A DNA stretch of 64,000 nt from Amoebophrya sp. A120 (Eukaryota; Sar; Dinophyceae; Syndiniales; Amoebophryaceae). Made by a program: the position numbers and the translations under genes. The notes below the pieces were generated by a model that saw only the letters and a program-made list of their open reading frames with translations, had not been told where the DNA came from and did not search any database. The number at the start of each line of letters is the position of its first letter. Within the stretch, counting starts at the first letter, position 1. Where the stretch lies: NCBI GenBank assembly GCA_905178155.1, contig CAJINV010000004.1:11501114-11565113 (forward strand), written 5' to 3'. Below are positions 22,701-33,793 of the stretch, in pieces.

Positions 22701-24613
22701 TCCACTGGTGCTCCACCAACAACCTCGACCACCGCGAACCCCTTTGAAGAAATAGCGGTGGCGGATGAGGAGCAGCTCCTCACGATCCTCACGGAGGACG
22801 ACGCAAACGAGGAGATGAAGCAGCTGGGGCAAGCCTTCGGTGTGAACAACGAAACCAACCCGAAGATGGCGGACCAGCACCGGCGGCAGCAGGAATTGAA
22901 GAGTCACTTGGCAAACATCGTGAAGCAGATCAAATATCTCGATTTGCTGCAGGGCTATTTGGACTTCGCGGTTTGTTCGGGAAGTTCGAGTTCCAGTGGC
23001 AGCAGCGGTGGTAAAGCTATTGACACGGAGTTGCCGCTGTTCGCGTTGGACATTCTGCAGCAGCTTTTTGACGCGTTGAAGGTGGCGAGCAAACGGTGCG
23101 CGAAGCTGACCAGCGGGAAGGGTCAGCAGCACAACGTAAACGCCGAGTGCACGAGCAAGTTGCGAGACATCGTGCGGAAGAACTGCGAGAAGGTGCTCCG
23201 GAAGGTGCCAGAGAGCTTGCGAAAAAACTTCGGGGAGCACGTGGTGTCGGTGTGTCAGCACCAAAGGAAGAAGCTCCCCGCGCTCTTCGAAGCGGGAGGA
23301 ATCGCTGCGGTCAGTGCATTGGCGGGAGCGGAAGGGGGAGCTGTTTCTGCTGCTGGAGGATCGTCTTCCTCGTCGAGCTGTACTAGCGGGGACAATACCT
23401 CAGCTGCCCGAAGCACAGCAAGGCTGCAAGGAACGGTTGTGAAAGGTACTTCATTGCTTTTTTTTGTTGCTCATCTTTAGGCATGCGCATCGTATCTGTT
23501 TTTACTGTGTACTATTGCTGTTCTGTGGGCAGCGCGAGTCCTCGACTGATTCTGGCAGGCAAGAATTATGAAACAACTAGCGTCCCGGTTTGTCCTCGCA
23601 CTCAGGGAATGTCTTGAGCATTTTTTTCCAAAATCTTCAACCTAAAACCCCATTCCAGACACCCTGCTTCACTGGATCAAGAAGGACGACACGAAGTGGG
23701 CGCCAACGTTCCTGAAAGCCGTAAGCGACCGGTTTCCCGCGACGTTTGTGGACTTTGATTTCGAAGATTTATTCAAAACCGAGGGCGCAAAGCCGTACTG
23801 CAAAAACGAGATTCGCAGCTTCCTGGTGCACCTATTGCAGCGAAATTACAAGAACATGGTATAGAGGTTGTGATTTTAGTGTTTTTTTTTGTGTCTGTAG
23901 TGGTTTCAATCTTTCTCAGCACCTTGCCGTAGTGGAGCTTGGTTTCTCTCCACGAGTTTTGGTAGTAGCACTTGCAAGCGGTCTCAGCATGGCAAATCTT
24001 TTGTGCGACATCATCCCAGGTTCTCCTACGAAAAACCGACACCCTCGTCCACCTCTGCCTGGACGCAATGGACAACAAGAAAACCGCGGAATTAGCCGGG
24101 AAAGACTTACTGCACATCCTTGAATGCTGTCTGAAGTCCCCAGCGACAGTGGGAATTATGGAGAAGCAGCGAATAGAGGAACGCACGGCGGGATTGAGGC
24201 AGCAGCTGCAGGATAAGAATTTGAAGAACAAGGTGTACAAGATGCTGTGCCAAGCGGAGAAGTTAATTGCCAAGCTTCCAGAATACCAGGTCAAGCCTGT
24301 AGCGACACCTTCCACGACGGCAGATAAGGGAGCAGTCACGCCAATAACTTCCATTGCAGAGAAAAAGCAAACCCCAGCGACCACTGCAGCACCAGCGACC
24401 ATTGGTGGAAGCAAAAAGCGAAAACGAAGTAAATCCTTCGATGAGGAAGCGAAGGCCGGCGCGGTGATAGAAACGAAGGCAACAGAGGGGGGAGAACAAG
24501 CGGCATCAGGAGCTAGCCTCGATGCTGGGAGAAAGGGCAGCGCCGGAGAGGGGCAAGAAGTGACTGCAAACCCACCCGCAAAGAAGAAGAAAAAGAAGAA
24601 CAAGAAAGTTTGA
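19734..24613 (+). CDS. POL5: POL5 / MYBBP1A-like nucleolar protein, 1377 aa, six exons
   Basis: Exons 19734-19814, 19931-20103, 20231-22250, 22380-23445, 23659-23858 and 24020-24613 give 4134 nt, all joined by GT-AG introns. POL5/MYBBP1A (once called DNA polymerase phi) is a HEAT-repeat nucleolar protein used in rRNA transcription and ribosome assembly, not a polymerase. The family signature near residue 40 is clear: YALTRLVRGLVSANGAARQG followed by FATTLAELL. Helical repeats follow (LCLYKAVLSV, PWFFEFLLQELYPIV, RLLILRFVYLF). As in the family there is a long acidic stretch in the fourth exon (DEDAEGSDVGSDDEDVEVG) and a basic C-terminal tail (KKKKKNKKV), which probably acts in nucleolar targeting. 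This gene has no introners, in contrast to its neighbours on both sides. Confidence 0.82.
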
Positions 24614-25138
24614 GTTCTTGTTTCCATTGTGTAAATGCCATCATTGGAAATTCACATTCAACTGATTTCATATGCGCAGATCAATCATGTCGGGGTGCAA
24701 GACTAAGACTCTTGTACATCTGTTATGTATATATACTACAATGACTTTCTCCTAAGGGAATTCGATGCGCTTTTCAGTGGCAGCCCCTGTCCTTGAAGGA
24801 GTTTGTTGCGCAAGAGCGCTTTCTCTGTGTTCAGTTGTTTGTAGCAAATCGTCGCTCGTAATCGTAATCGTATTTATTAATTTGTTTCGCGTGGGACAGC
24901 TTGTACTCAATGAATGTCGCTTCTGTCTTCATCGAATGAAATTGAAGGATTGAATAAACGAGTGAAACGGGCAAACGAGAGATGAGGAGCATCAAGTGTT
25001 GCAGCGCTTTTTGGCAAAGCTCTCGTTTCGTGAACTGCTGTCTCAATTGAAATACCTCATCAACAGAAAGAGAATATTTTCGACATTTTAGAATTTGAGA
25101 ATAAGTCGGCAAATTCAATTTGCGAAGACAAGCACCAC
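24614..25138. other. Intergenic spacer
   Basis: About 0.5 kb, AT-leaning. Short frames only; no repeat or RNA gene seen. Confidence 0.5.
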
Positions 25139-25210
25139 ATGATGCGGGCCGCGGGCGTCCCGGTCCGGGGGCCAATTACGGACAAGGAGACCACGCTCTT
25201 CTCCCTACCA

Positions 25211-26540
25211 ATGCGGGTCCTTCCCCTCGTCCTCGCGCTGCATCTGGCGCAAACTTTCGCTTCCCCAGTCCAGGCCAACCTGCGGGGAACCAAATCGGGT
25301 GTCGGTCCGGACTCGCCCGCTTCGGCGCCAACCTCTGCGTTGCAGGAACCACCGAAGCAACGCAACAGCAAGTTTTTCGGCTTCATGGTGCGGCAGAACG
25401 TGAACTTTCTGGAAGCCGGTTTTTCCCCGCAGCACCTCGCGCTGACGAACAGCATGCTGGCGGACAAGCGGAACGGCGCGACTTACGACGATCGCGCGCA
25501 AACTGTCATCGCCACGTACGAATCCGGCCTGTTTGACGAGTTTTTGCGGAACGACCGGAACCAGGACTACCAACTGGACCGCGGCGAGTGCCCCATGTTG
25601 CACATCCCCCCGGGCGGCTTCGGGTTGGACATCAGCGCTTTTGCCAAGTCGTGTACGGAGAAGATCGAGGCGTCGTTTCTGCAAACCGGGGTCGGGGTCG
25701 ACGGGGAAAGCGGTGCGGCCGCGAGTACGGAGGTCGCGTCCAGCGGGAACTCGTTTGTGCAGACGCAGCGATTGGAGTTACCACAGTGGATATCGTGCTG
25801 CCTGTGGCCGGAGGAGGCCGTCGCGGAGGAGAAGAATAATGAGTATGTCTTCATCAATATCTTGAGAGTGTGAAAGTGAATCTTAGAAATCTGCATCATG
25901 TGACCCGCAACCACACCCACCATATCAATGAATTTAGGTTGCGGACAGATACCCGTCATATCCTGTGTAAAAACGTACCCGCTCTATAGTCATGCTAGTC
26001 GGTGTCGGACGAGCATGAGACTTGTTAGAATTACACAATTCCGGGACTTTTCGAAGCCACGCACGACACACTTCGGCCCGCAGCTTTGTCGTGACTGGCT
26101 AGCACAGTCACATCCCAAATCCGCGGCGTCATCCTGATTTATTAGATCACACCAAAGGAAATGCCTGGGATAGATAGTGAGCCGCATGATGGAGCTCCGG
26201 CACATGCGAGATTTGCCTGACAAGTCGGGGCGGAGTACGTTTTTGCTCAGGATACATACCTCCGACGAGTACCGTTGGGAGGACGTGGGAAACAGGGTAT
26301 GGCAAGACGAAAAGGGATTTTTCGCGGAAGAGGGGCCGGAAGAAGGGGATATTTGGGTAAGTGTTGTGCTTTGCTGCTTCATTTTTCTCGTCACTTCTAT
26401 CGTTGCCACCGTCGTCTATTGTGATGATGGCGGAGGCGGGCCACATGTCCACGTCAACCAAAGTACAGAAGCTCGGTCGTGATTTAGCGGGCAAAGTAGT
26501 GCTTTTCTGGGTGCTCCAGATTGCCGGCCACCATAGATAA
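25211..26540 (+). CDS. Secreted EF-hand-like protein, about 256 aa
   Basis: Model exons: 25211-25842, 25938-25958, 26260-26356, 26520-26540. The start at 25211 gives a clean signal peptide (MRVLPLVLALHLAQTFA, then SPVQA). In-frame ATGs at 25139 and 25142 would add a 24-residue extension that hides it. Near residue 115 the segment DRNQDYQLDRGE fits an EF-hand loop (acidic or Asn ligands at 1, 3 and 5, Glu at 12); a second hand is not obvious. The C-terminal part is acidic (EEGPEEGDIW). Introns 1 and 3 are GT-AG and intron 2 is an introner. The last exon codes only IAGHHR and a stop, and rests on a splice match alone. A secreted or vesicular calcium-sensitive role is plausible but unproven. Confidence 0.55.
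25959..26254. mobile_element. Introner 7 (EF-hand gene), CAAAAACG family, eroded flanks
   Basis: 296 bp. The 5' end TATCCTGTGTAAAAACGTAC matches the complement of the 3' end GTACGTTTTTGCTCAGGATA. The flanking pentamers CGTCA and CATAC no longer match; a CATA repeat straddles the junctions. Excision keeps the frame. Confidence 0.7.
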
Positions 26541-28088
26541 AGTGCGTGACAAGTTGGCCAAAAGATTGAGCCGAAGATCGGGCACAGCGATCGGCTCGCG
26601 CCGCCAAAATAAGGCAGCACCAACGTAGCTCGTAGACCGCCAGGAGAATACTGCGCCGCTCACCACATTGCGAGCGCGACCACGAAAAGGAAAGGGGGGG
26701 GACGCCTCCTACAATGTGTCAAATCTACATGCGCGCGAGAGGCCCCGCGAGGGGCCACAGCAGTAACACGAAACTGCGATCGAGACGGCCTTCCCGACCC
26801 CGCGCCTGGCCGAGCGCACAACGCACAGCAACTGGGTCGGGATCAGACGAAACAGCACACTCCGGACGCGTCCCCGGAGCCAGGGCGCTGAAACGTTGAG
26901 CCTCGCACAGTTAGTCCATGCGCGCGCGAGGACTGAGAGCTCGAGTGTCCTCTCATTTTGACTTCTCTGTTGAACCAATAGGATTGTAGTCTCGCGAGAT
27001 CTTCTCGCGAATAAGTTGTAAGTTGTAAATTGTATGGCGCTGACGCATGCACGTTTGCCTGAGCAACCCTCCCTCCAGGTGCGCTAGCTTCTCCACGGGA
27101 AACTTCTACAGCTTGTATGCTTGTAGCGTTAACGGACTGACTAAGGCCTCTCAACACCCCACTGCGGGGCAGATTTTGGAAAGATGAACTGCACACGAGA
27201 AGCACCGAGGTGCATTACAAGTTGAGCACTACTTTGATTCTTAGTGCTGCTCGGATTCGTGTTGACTTTCTTTTGCGTTTCGCTTGTCTTTGGGTATCGT
27301 TGGAGTATTCAGGTGGGAAAGACACCAACCGTCAAAATCAGGTTGTTGGTGGAGCAGGATCCACATTTGAAGAAGACCATGCTAAAGCACAAGCTGAAGC
27401 AAAACGCCAAGCAAAACTCGACGCGCTCCGAGAAAAACTGCAGAAAGGCGGAGCAGCGTCGATGTTCAGGAACCCCCCCCAATTAAGGGACGATGTGCAG
27501 GGATCAGGGGCACACTGTAAAGCACGTCTTGACTGAAGACGAGTGGACTCGCCTTGCACTGCGCTCAAAGAGGCATGTGAGAGGGGATGCATTGTCCTAC
27601 GATTGGAGAATCGTCATACTGGTGGAATGTGGTACACATAAGCGAAAACAAAATGAAACCTGCTCCGAAGCAATTGCAGCGAATCAAGTTGCACATGCAG
27701 AATGCCGAGCGAAATGGTGAATAAAATGAATTGTGACTGCTCCCTGCACTGGCATTCCCTGTTCACGGTGAGAAGACACAGATTGCAACCATCATGGGCG
27801 GACCGCATGACCCGCGCACTGACAGTCTACTCCTTGTCCTGTTCACTGCACAACTCGCGGCATCCGAGAGTTTACACAAGCGAGGTGGCGCTTTCCAAAC
27901 TTGCAGCGTCTGAGAGTTTTCTCGTTTCATGACCGTACAGCACAAAAGTTGTAGACATGCACATGTACGCAGCTTCTGGATAAGAACTCTCCCACACCCT
28001 CTTCATGCCCTAGCTTTACACAGCTTAGCAGCCCGTGTTGTAAGTATAGTACCTCCGCAAAACAAGAGCACGACAAACTCGCACAACC
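26541..28088. other. Intergenic region, possible small exon block at 27.3 kb
   Basis: The stretch includes a GC-rich part (about 26,650-26,950) with GGCCCCGCGAGGGGCC-type symmetry and no clear gene. Between 27,313 and 27,536 a frame reads as a basic helical segment (AKAQAEAKRQAKLDALREKL) preceded by AG acceptor-like sites. It lacks a proper ATG or any match that I recognise, so I do not call a gene. Confidence 0.4.
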
Positions 28089-30375
28089 ATGGAAGCCCCC
28101 ACGACCCAGCGTCCTGCCACGCTGCCCGGGCGCAAACGCAGCCCCTCACCTAAGAGCAAGCGCCAAACCCCACCGAAACAGCACGATGTCCAGATTATCG
28201 AGCCCGAGCCGCTCCCCGTCCCGTACAAAGTCGGCCAACCCCGACTGTCCACGTTCGAAACAGCGCTCGTGAACACGCTCCCCCTCACCTACTTCAGTTC
28301 CATCTGGTGGGTGGGCACGCAGACCGGGGTCTGGTCCGGCGTTTTGGTCTACGGCCTGCGAAAGGCGATTTCGCAGAACTTCGGGGGTGAGCAGTTGCGG
28401 AAGTACTACATGGCGCTGGCGGCCTACTGGCTGTTGAACCTCCTGTCCCCGACCAAGCATTCCGGGTTTTTCCGCAACAAATCGGTCCGCAACCTACCCA
28501 TGTTCCGGGTTTTGTCCTCCTACTACCCGCACAAAAACATCGTCACCACGCCGCTGACCGGGAAAAAGTACTTTTTCGGGATGCACCCGCACGGGGTGCT
28601 GGCGCTCACGCTGGCGCCGTCGTTCGCCGAGGGCTGCGGGTTCGAGAACGAGCTGTTCCCCCAGTTGCGGATCCAAGTCTGCACCGTGGACGCCATCTTT
28701 CTGATGCCCTACGCCAACGAGCTGAGCCAGACCGCGGGGATGGTGACCAACCAGAAGAGCCAGATGGTGAAGAACTTGGCGAACAATAAGTCTTATCCCG
28801 TGTAGAAAAGATCAGATAATTGTCGTGGTTGGACAAGCACTTGCATAACAAGTAATTTTACTTCATACCTTCTGACACTGCATGAGCAATTGCAGTTTTC
28901 ACTTCTTCGTAGGGGAAATTTGTGATGCGCTGGGTAGTACAACCACTGCGGCTATACATGATCATCTTGTTGTACCACTTCATAAACCCATCGCGAACTA
29001 CATTGGTGGCGCGGACGAGGCGCTGCTGTCGGGCGGCGGGAAGATGCGGTTGATTTTGAAGAATCGGATGGGCTTCGTGCAGGTCTGCGTCGCGACCGGG
29101 ACGCCGTTGGTGCCGTGCCTCGCGTATCAACCGCAAATATGTCTGGGTCTGGGAGAATGTGAGGTTTGTCATGCATATCTTACATGATCTTAATCCATGA
29201 TGTCTGTGATGCATGCCTGAGCATCACAGATTTTTTGAAAGCGTCTTCATGCCTATTCTGCATGAGAAACACCCTCTCCACGTTGCAAAAACCTGACTCC
29301 ACTTGCTGCTCACGCAATAGAGATTTTTTTCGAGTCCCAATGTAGCATCACAAGTTGCATCCCTCCCGACCCAGACATATTTGCATTCCATATCGCCTTC
29401 GGGGAAACCGCTTTGTACCGACAGGTCTTCCACCCGGCGTTGCGCAAGCTGCAGCTGTGGATGGGCAAGCACCTGCCGATCTCGTTGCCCGTGGCCTACA
29501 ACGGATTGAAGGAAGACCACTGGATATGCAAGAAGAAAACTGTGTAAGTGTAACTTTTTTGGAGGAACAGCATCACAAGTTTGCTCTGCATGACAGAGAA
29601 AACCTGTCGTGCGTAGCTACTACGTGAAAACACGTACGAAAAGAGCCTCTGATGCATGTTCAGCATGACAGTTGTAAGCGTCTTGCATCGTCTGCAACAC
29701 AGAGGTACAGCTACACAGTTTTTTCCTTGGATACTGGATCACGCCCTTCCGCCCGCGCCGCGTGCCGACGTTCACGGTGTTCGGGAAGCCGATCGAGTGT
29801 CCGCTGGTGGACAAGAAGAGAGAGCCGGAGCGGTTTCGCCAAGTCGTTGCGGAAAAGCACGCGGAATACGTTGCGCAGTTACGGGAACTGCACGAGAAGT
29901 GGAAGTATGGAATGCGAATATGTCTGGGTCTGGAAGATTCGGAGGCCTGTCATGCAGATTTGCCATGATCCATGTCGTCTGGAATGCAGGACCTAGCGTG
30001 ACAGGATGTGCAGCCCCTTTGTGATGCCTGTTCTGCATGAGAAATGCCCTCGCAGCATGGCCAGAACTGAGCGCCTTTTGCACGTCACGCAACACAGAAA
30101 TTTGCATGATCCGCAACATGCATCACAGGTTCGCACCCTTCCAGACCCAGACATTCATATTTGCAATGCATAGGAAGCATCTGGGGACGGCGGAAGACCA
30201 GGAGTTGGAGATCTTGTCGGTGGAGGAAAGTCGGAAGCCGCATGTTTTGGGCGACTTGAAACGCGGGCAGGAGAGAATGGATGAGCTGAAGAAATTGCAG
30301 CAGTACGATTTACGGAAGGGCGGGAAAGTGTTGCTGGGAGGGAGTGAGCACTTGCGGTATAATGCCAGCTTGTGA
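28089..30375 (+). CDS. DGAT2: Diacylglycerol O-acyltransferase 2 family enzyme, about 456 aa
   Basis: Exons 28089-28793, 28990-29124, 29398-29543, 29719-29905 and 30178-30375 (first junction uncertain by a few codons). DGAT2 enzymes acylate diacylglycerol to triacylglycerol at the ER and lipid droplets. Seen here: a Pro/Lys-rich N-terminus, hydrophobic segments near residues 60-90 and 105-115 (MALAAYWLLNLL), the hallmark YFFGMHPHGVLA with HPHG at 166-169, then IGGADEALL, LILKNRMGFVQVCVATGTPL, VPCLAFGETALYRQVF (joined across introner 9) and FTVFGKPIECP. The end KWKHLGTAEDQELEIL is rebuilt across introner 10. All family blocks occur in order, so the enzyme is probably active. One intron (29544-29718) is GT-AG; the others are introners. 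Confidence 0.9.
28794..28984. mobile_element. Introner 8 (DGAT2), degenerate
   Basis: The 5' end TATCCCGTGTAGAAAAGATC loosely matches the complement of the 3' end CTTGTTGTACCACTTCATA. The flanks AGTCT and AACCC differ. An alternative boundary uses the GCGAAC repeat at 28779-28784 and 28993-28998. Both keep the frame; neither is GT-AG. Confidence 0.5.
29125..29392. mobile_element. Introner 9 (DGAT2), GGGTCTGG family
   Basis: 268 bp with ends ATGTCTGGGTCTGG and its near complement CCGACCCAGACAT. Flanks TCGCG (29120-29124) and TCGCC (29393-29397), one mismatch. Excision restores the DGAT2 block CLAFGETALY exactly. Confidence 0.88.
29906..30172. mobile_element. Introner 10 (DGAT2), GGGTCTGG family
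   Basis: 267 bp. Ends ATGTCTGGGTCTGGAAG and CTTCCAGACCCAGACAT. Flanked by GGAAG at 29901-29905 and 30173-30177. Excision gives AAG TGG AAG|CAT CTG GGG, matching the family C-terminus. Confidence 0.9.
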
Positions 30376-31280
30376 TGAAGATAGTTTTTCGAGTCTTTTT
30401 TTGTAAGCAAAAATTTTGTTTCCCTGTGAAGCTGAACTTACCTGACTTGCATGAAGCATATACTTACGCAGAAACTGTGTCGGCCAAGTCCAAGTCCGAG
30501 TGTGTATGGAGTAAGGTACAGTTCGTTCAGATAAATGACTTTTTGAGACAATACCATGATAGATAACATAGCATAAAACTAAGAGCACTTTTGTTTTTGC
30601 GCAGTGCCGTAAGTCATCTTCCGTTGTGATTATTGATATGCTACTTTCCACCTTCCTGCACTTGCTGTGTGATTAAACAAATTTTCCATGTTTTTATTTT
30701 ATTTTTTTGCATACAGTACTACATCGTGAATGAACGGGAAGTTTGGGTCGGCTTTCGGGTGTAGCTCGAGTTCTGCCGTAGTGAAGTCATTGCGCTTTGA
30801 CAAAGAAAACTGCACTGTTTCTACAGAAACAGATCTCATGGCTTTTTGAAATCATAGCACCCTTTAGTAACTTGGCAAAGCTTTTGAACTGATGTTCCTT
30901 CAAATCTTTGGCTCTAGAGGCAAGTACCTGACAACGCACTGGCAATGGATTTTGGAAACTATTCAGGTTTGTGTCAGCGGATGGAAATCGTAATTTCTTC
31001 TTTCAAAAACCAAATTTAACATGTGTTCCTTGCACCTATTCATGGTCGTAGCTGATCGTAGAATTTGTCGCGAGACCCAATTTAATGAAATCGCTTCCGG
31101 GACAGATAAGAAATTGTAAATAGAAGCACGTCTACGAAGACATAAAATCACAGGGGTTGGATTACTGAAAAGCTTTGGTAGCGGCAGATAGAGATCTCTA
31201 GTTCATGCGAATTATGTGGGCACACACTAAGCGCATTTTTTGACGAATGGACTTGTAGGTGTGATTTGTTTGTCTAATTT
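30376..31280. other. AT-rich intergenic spacer
   Basis: 0.9 kb with T-runs and no supported gene or RNA. Confidence 0.5.
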
Positions 31281-33224
31281 ATGTCCAAGTGTTCAGGTTG
31301 TGCCAATTGCTTCCAAGGCTATTTGCGTTTGCCGTTTCGTAGAACAATGTTGCAGCTAAAGGAAAAAATGCTGGATGACCGACTCAAAATGATTGTGGGA
31401 GAGATATTCACGCGAAACGGTGTAGATCCGGACGGCCTGGCGAGGGACCTACCCGATAGTGTTTTTGACGGACTCCTTTGGGAGTTCTGCTCAGAAGTAC
31501 TCCTCAAATTGGTGCTGAATTATTTCGGCTACAATCCGAAGTTGCTTGTGAGGTGTGAGCCGGATTGTGTTTCGCGATTGCCAGGAGTGGCTGTTTGGCG
31601 TTTTGCCAACATTACGAAGGAAAACCATCATGCAATAGTTTTTGTAGAAATGCCCGGTCGCGTCCGCGTGCGCGACGTTGAAATAGTCGTCGAACTTTTT
31701 CCAAAATTGGAATCGAGACCGGGCCCGAGCGGCTTGCCGGACGATGTGAAGCAGATTTTGGATGGCTATGACAGTGATATGCGTGACGATCCCTTCCGCC
31801 GGCTCTACGCAGCATGCGAAGATATGGCGTTTCGCAGGCATCCCGGTCTTCTTTTCCTCTTAGGCGTAGCAGGTGAAGCAGCGTACGGGGAATTTCCGGC
31901 AGGAGATCCTGATCAGGCAGAGTTTTGGGTTGGTTCACACACGTTGGACACCTTCGTGGAGCGTACCGGCTGCACAAGAGTGCAAGAGCTCGAAACCATA
32001 GATTATTCACTCACCGTGCGGCACAAGCGGACGGGCGAGCCGCGCTGCAGATTCAGTTCCCGGCGAAAAACAGTGCTTGTCATGGACGGGGTGCGTTTTC
32101 CGGTCCGCGTTGTAGAGGCCGTGTCACCAGCAGAGTGCCTAGAAATCCACAGCATGCCCTTCGTTCAGAATCCCGGCCGTCCTAGGGGGGCTGTGGACGT
32201 GGAGTTCGGTAGTTACGCACACGCGAGGTATGGTGTGGTGAATAGCTTTTGCCCATCGGTTTTGCCAGTTTCCGCTGAGTTTGCTCGATATCCCAAGAGA
32301 TGTGGCCTCGGCGTTCGCAGATACGCGCTTCGCGACTTCCTGGATGACGCGCCTTCGCACCCTGATACGCCCGCCAATGCTCCTTCAACCTCACATGACG
32401 TTCCTACCTTACTGACGCCCAGTCTCCCAGGGGCAACAATGTCGTCATCATCCAGGCTGAAAGCCACCCCCGGACGAAGGAGAAGAAACTTGAACGCAAA
32501 TCTGGCATGGGCCCGACGCACTCTTCGAACGAATGGTGCCTACTACTGGTTGGCCGTAAACGCGACGCGGGGAAGGTACCAAGAGTGGAGCAGCGGTGTT
32601 CCTGACATCTTCGCTATGGCCACACGAAGCGGGGCGGTTCGCCGGGACCAACTGGTAAAACATGCCGACATGGCTGAGATTTTGACTTTTGTGGGAAACA
32701 TGCAGGAGCACCTGGACGAACCGGAGAACGGGGCTGCGAAGGAGGTTTTGCGCAAATGGGCGGTAGGCTACAAAGGCGGAAAATTTTACGACGAGGACCG
32801 ATTCGAGGTAACCGCCGGCGAGCTCTTTCCGCTATTTTTCGTCGACAAGGTATGCCCAAAGACCCACGAGTTGTGGTCCGACTATACGAACGTGACGCGC
32901 CAGTGGAAGCGTATGCGGGACAACAAAGCGCTCCGAAGTTTGAAGGTTGACTACAAGAGTGGCAGTTCCGAACTCCACAGACTCCTGCAAGCGGACTGGG
33001 ATTTGTGGGACACGGATTACCCACAGGCAATCGCATTTTTCCGAAATTTGCCCGAGGACCCGCAGTGCCGCCGGGATGTTCTCGAATGGAAGGACGGGAG
33101 CGGTCTAACTGCAGTCGATTCAATCGAGGCAGACTGGCGAGGAGACCTGGAGCAGACGCTCTGGAATGCGGTGGGTGAAGCTGAGAACTCCAGTAGTGAC
33201 GCGGCTGCTGTAAGTGGTGGATGA
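31281..33224 (+). CDS. Intronless orphan protein, 647 aa
   Basis: A single open frame begins at ATG 31281 (MSKCSGCANC) and ends in an acidic/Ser tail (AENSSSDAAAVSGG). I recognise no family. Visible features are a Cys pair near the start, a Ser-rich disordered linker in the middle (MSSSSRLKATPGRRRRNLN) and a Trp/Asp-rich C-terminal half (ADWDLWDTDYPQAIAFF, NVTRQWKRMRDN). No signal peptide or membrane span is evident. Third codon positions look more mixed than in DGAT2 or gene A. Together with the absence of introns this could mean a recent arrival, for example by retroposition or as cargo of a mobile element; that is inference. A domain of an unrecognised mobile element is the main alternative. 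Confidence 0.55.
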   Translation: MSKCSGCANCFQGYLRLPFRRTMLQLKEKMLDDRLKMIVGEIFTRNGVDPDGLARDLPDSVFDGLLWEFCSEVLLKLVLNYFGYNPKLLVRCEPDCVSRLPGVAVWRFANITKENHHAIVFVEMPGRVRVRDVEIVVELFPKLESRPGPSGLPDDVKQILDGYDSDMRDDPFRRLYAACEDMAFRRHPGLLFLLGVAGEAAYGEFPAGDPDQAEFWVGSHTLDTFVERTGCTRVQELETIDYSLTVRHKRTGEPRCRFSSRRKTVLVMDGVRFPVRVVEAVSPAECLEIHSMPFVQNPGRPRGAVDVEFGSYAHARYGVVNSFCPSVLPVSAEFARYPKRCGLGVRRYALRDFLDDAPSHPDTPANAPSTSHDVPTLLTPSLPGATMSSSSRLKATPGRRRRNLNANLAWARRTLRTNGAYYWLAVNATRGRYQEWSSGVPDIFAMATRSGAVRRDQLVKHADMAEILTFVGNMQEHLDEPENGAAKEVLRKWAVGYKGGKFYDEDRFEVTAGELFPLFFVDKVCPKTHELWSDYTNVTRQWKRMRDNKALRSLKVDYKSGSSELHRLLQADWDLWDTDYPQAIAFFRNLPEDPQCRRDVLEWKDGSGLTAVDSIEADWRGDLEQTLWNAVGEAENSSSDAAAVSGG

Positions 33225-33793
33225 GAAGGCGAGGCCTGAGCAAGAGCTAGCTGTAAAAATTTTGGTACCAAATGCATGAGCGCTCTATAGTATTCGATTT
33301 CTATTCCACCTGAGCGTGTCCTGAGCGACTATGTCCTATCGTTTCGTTTTTTCATCACGGGCAGCACTCTGATGTGACCTTTGAGCTTTCTTAACAGCCT
33401 TGAGATGCTTGCGTCAGCAGGATTCAGGTCGATCGCCAGCCCGCGTTGTGGTAAACAGAAGTGTTCTGAAATGTTTTTCACTTATTTCTTGGAGCTGTTT
33501 GTTCATCGTACCTTGTGAATTTCAAGCACTCGTCATCGTCAAAACTGAAAACCGTCGTTCAGGTTCCGTTCTGACATTTCGTGCGCGAATCTGTGCACCA
33601 TCGTCGTCGTTCTTCCTGTGGTCATGCTCGTTGTCACGAATCCCAGCCGTGCCTGGTTATGGTACTTCTTTACAGAGACTGACAAATATCTTTTCTGACC
33701 CCGCCCATCACAATCGAAGCACCGAAAAAACCAAGCCTGACCTAGTACCCGTCGATCGTTTTACAACGCGCTTCCCGAAGCAAAACGAAAGCC
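33225..33793. other. Intergenic spacer
   Basis: 0.57 kb; nothing recognised. Confidence 0.5.

Noticed and set aside
27210-27536. Small gene with a coiled-coil segment
   Set aside because: No ATG, no recognisable family and only weak splice-like signals; kept as a note in the intergenic entry.
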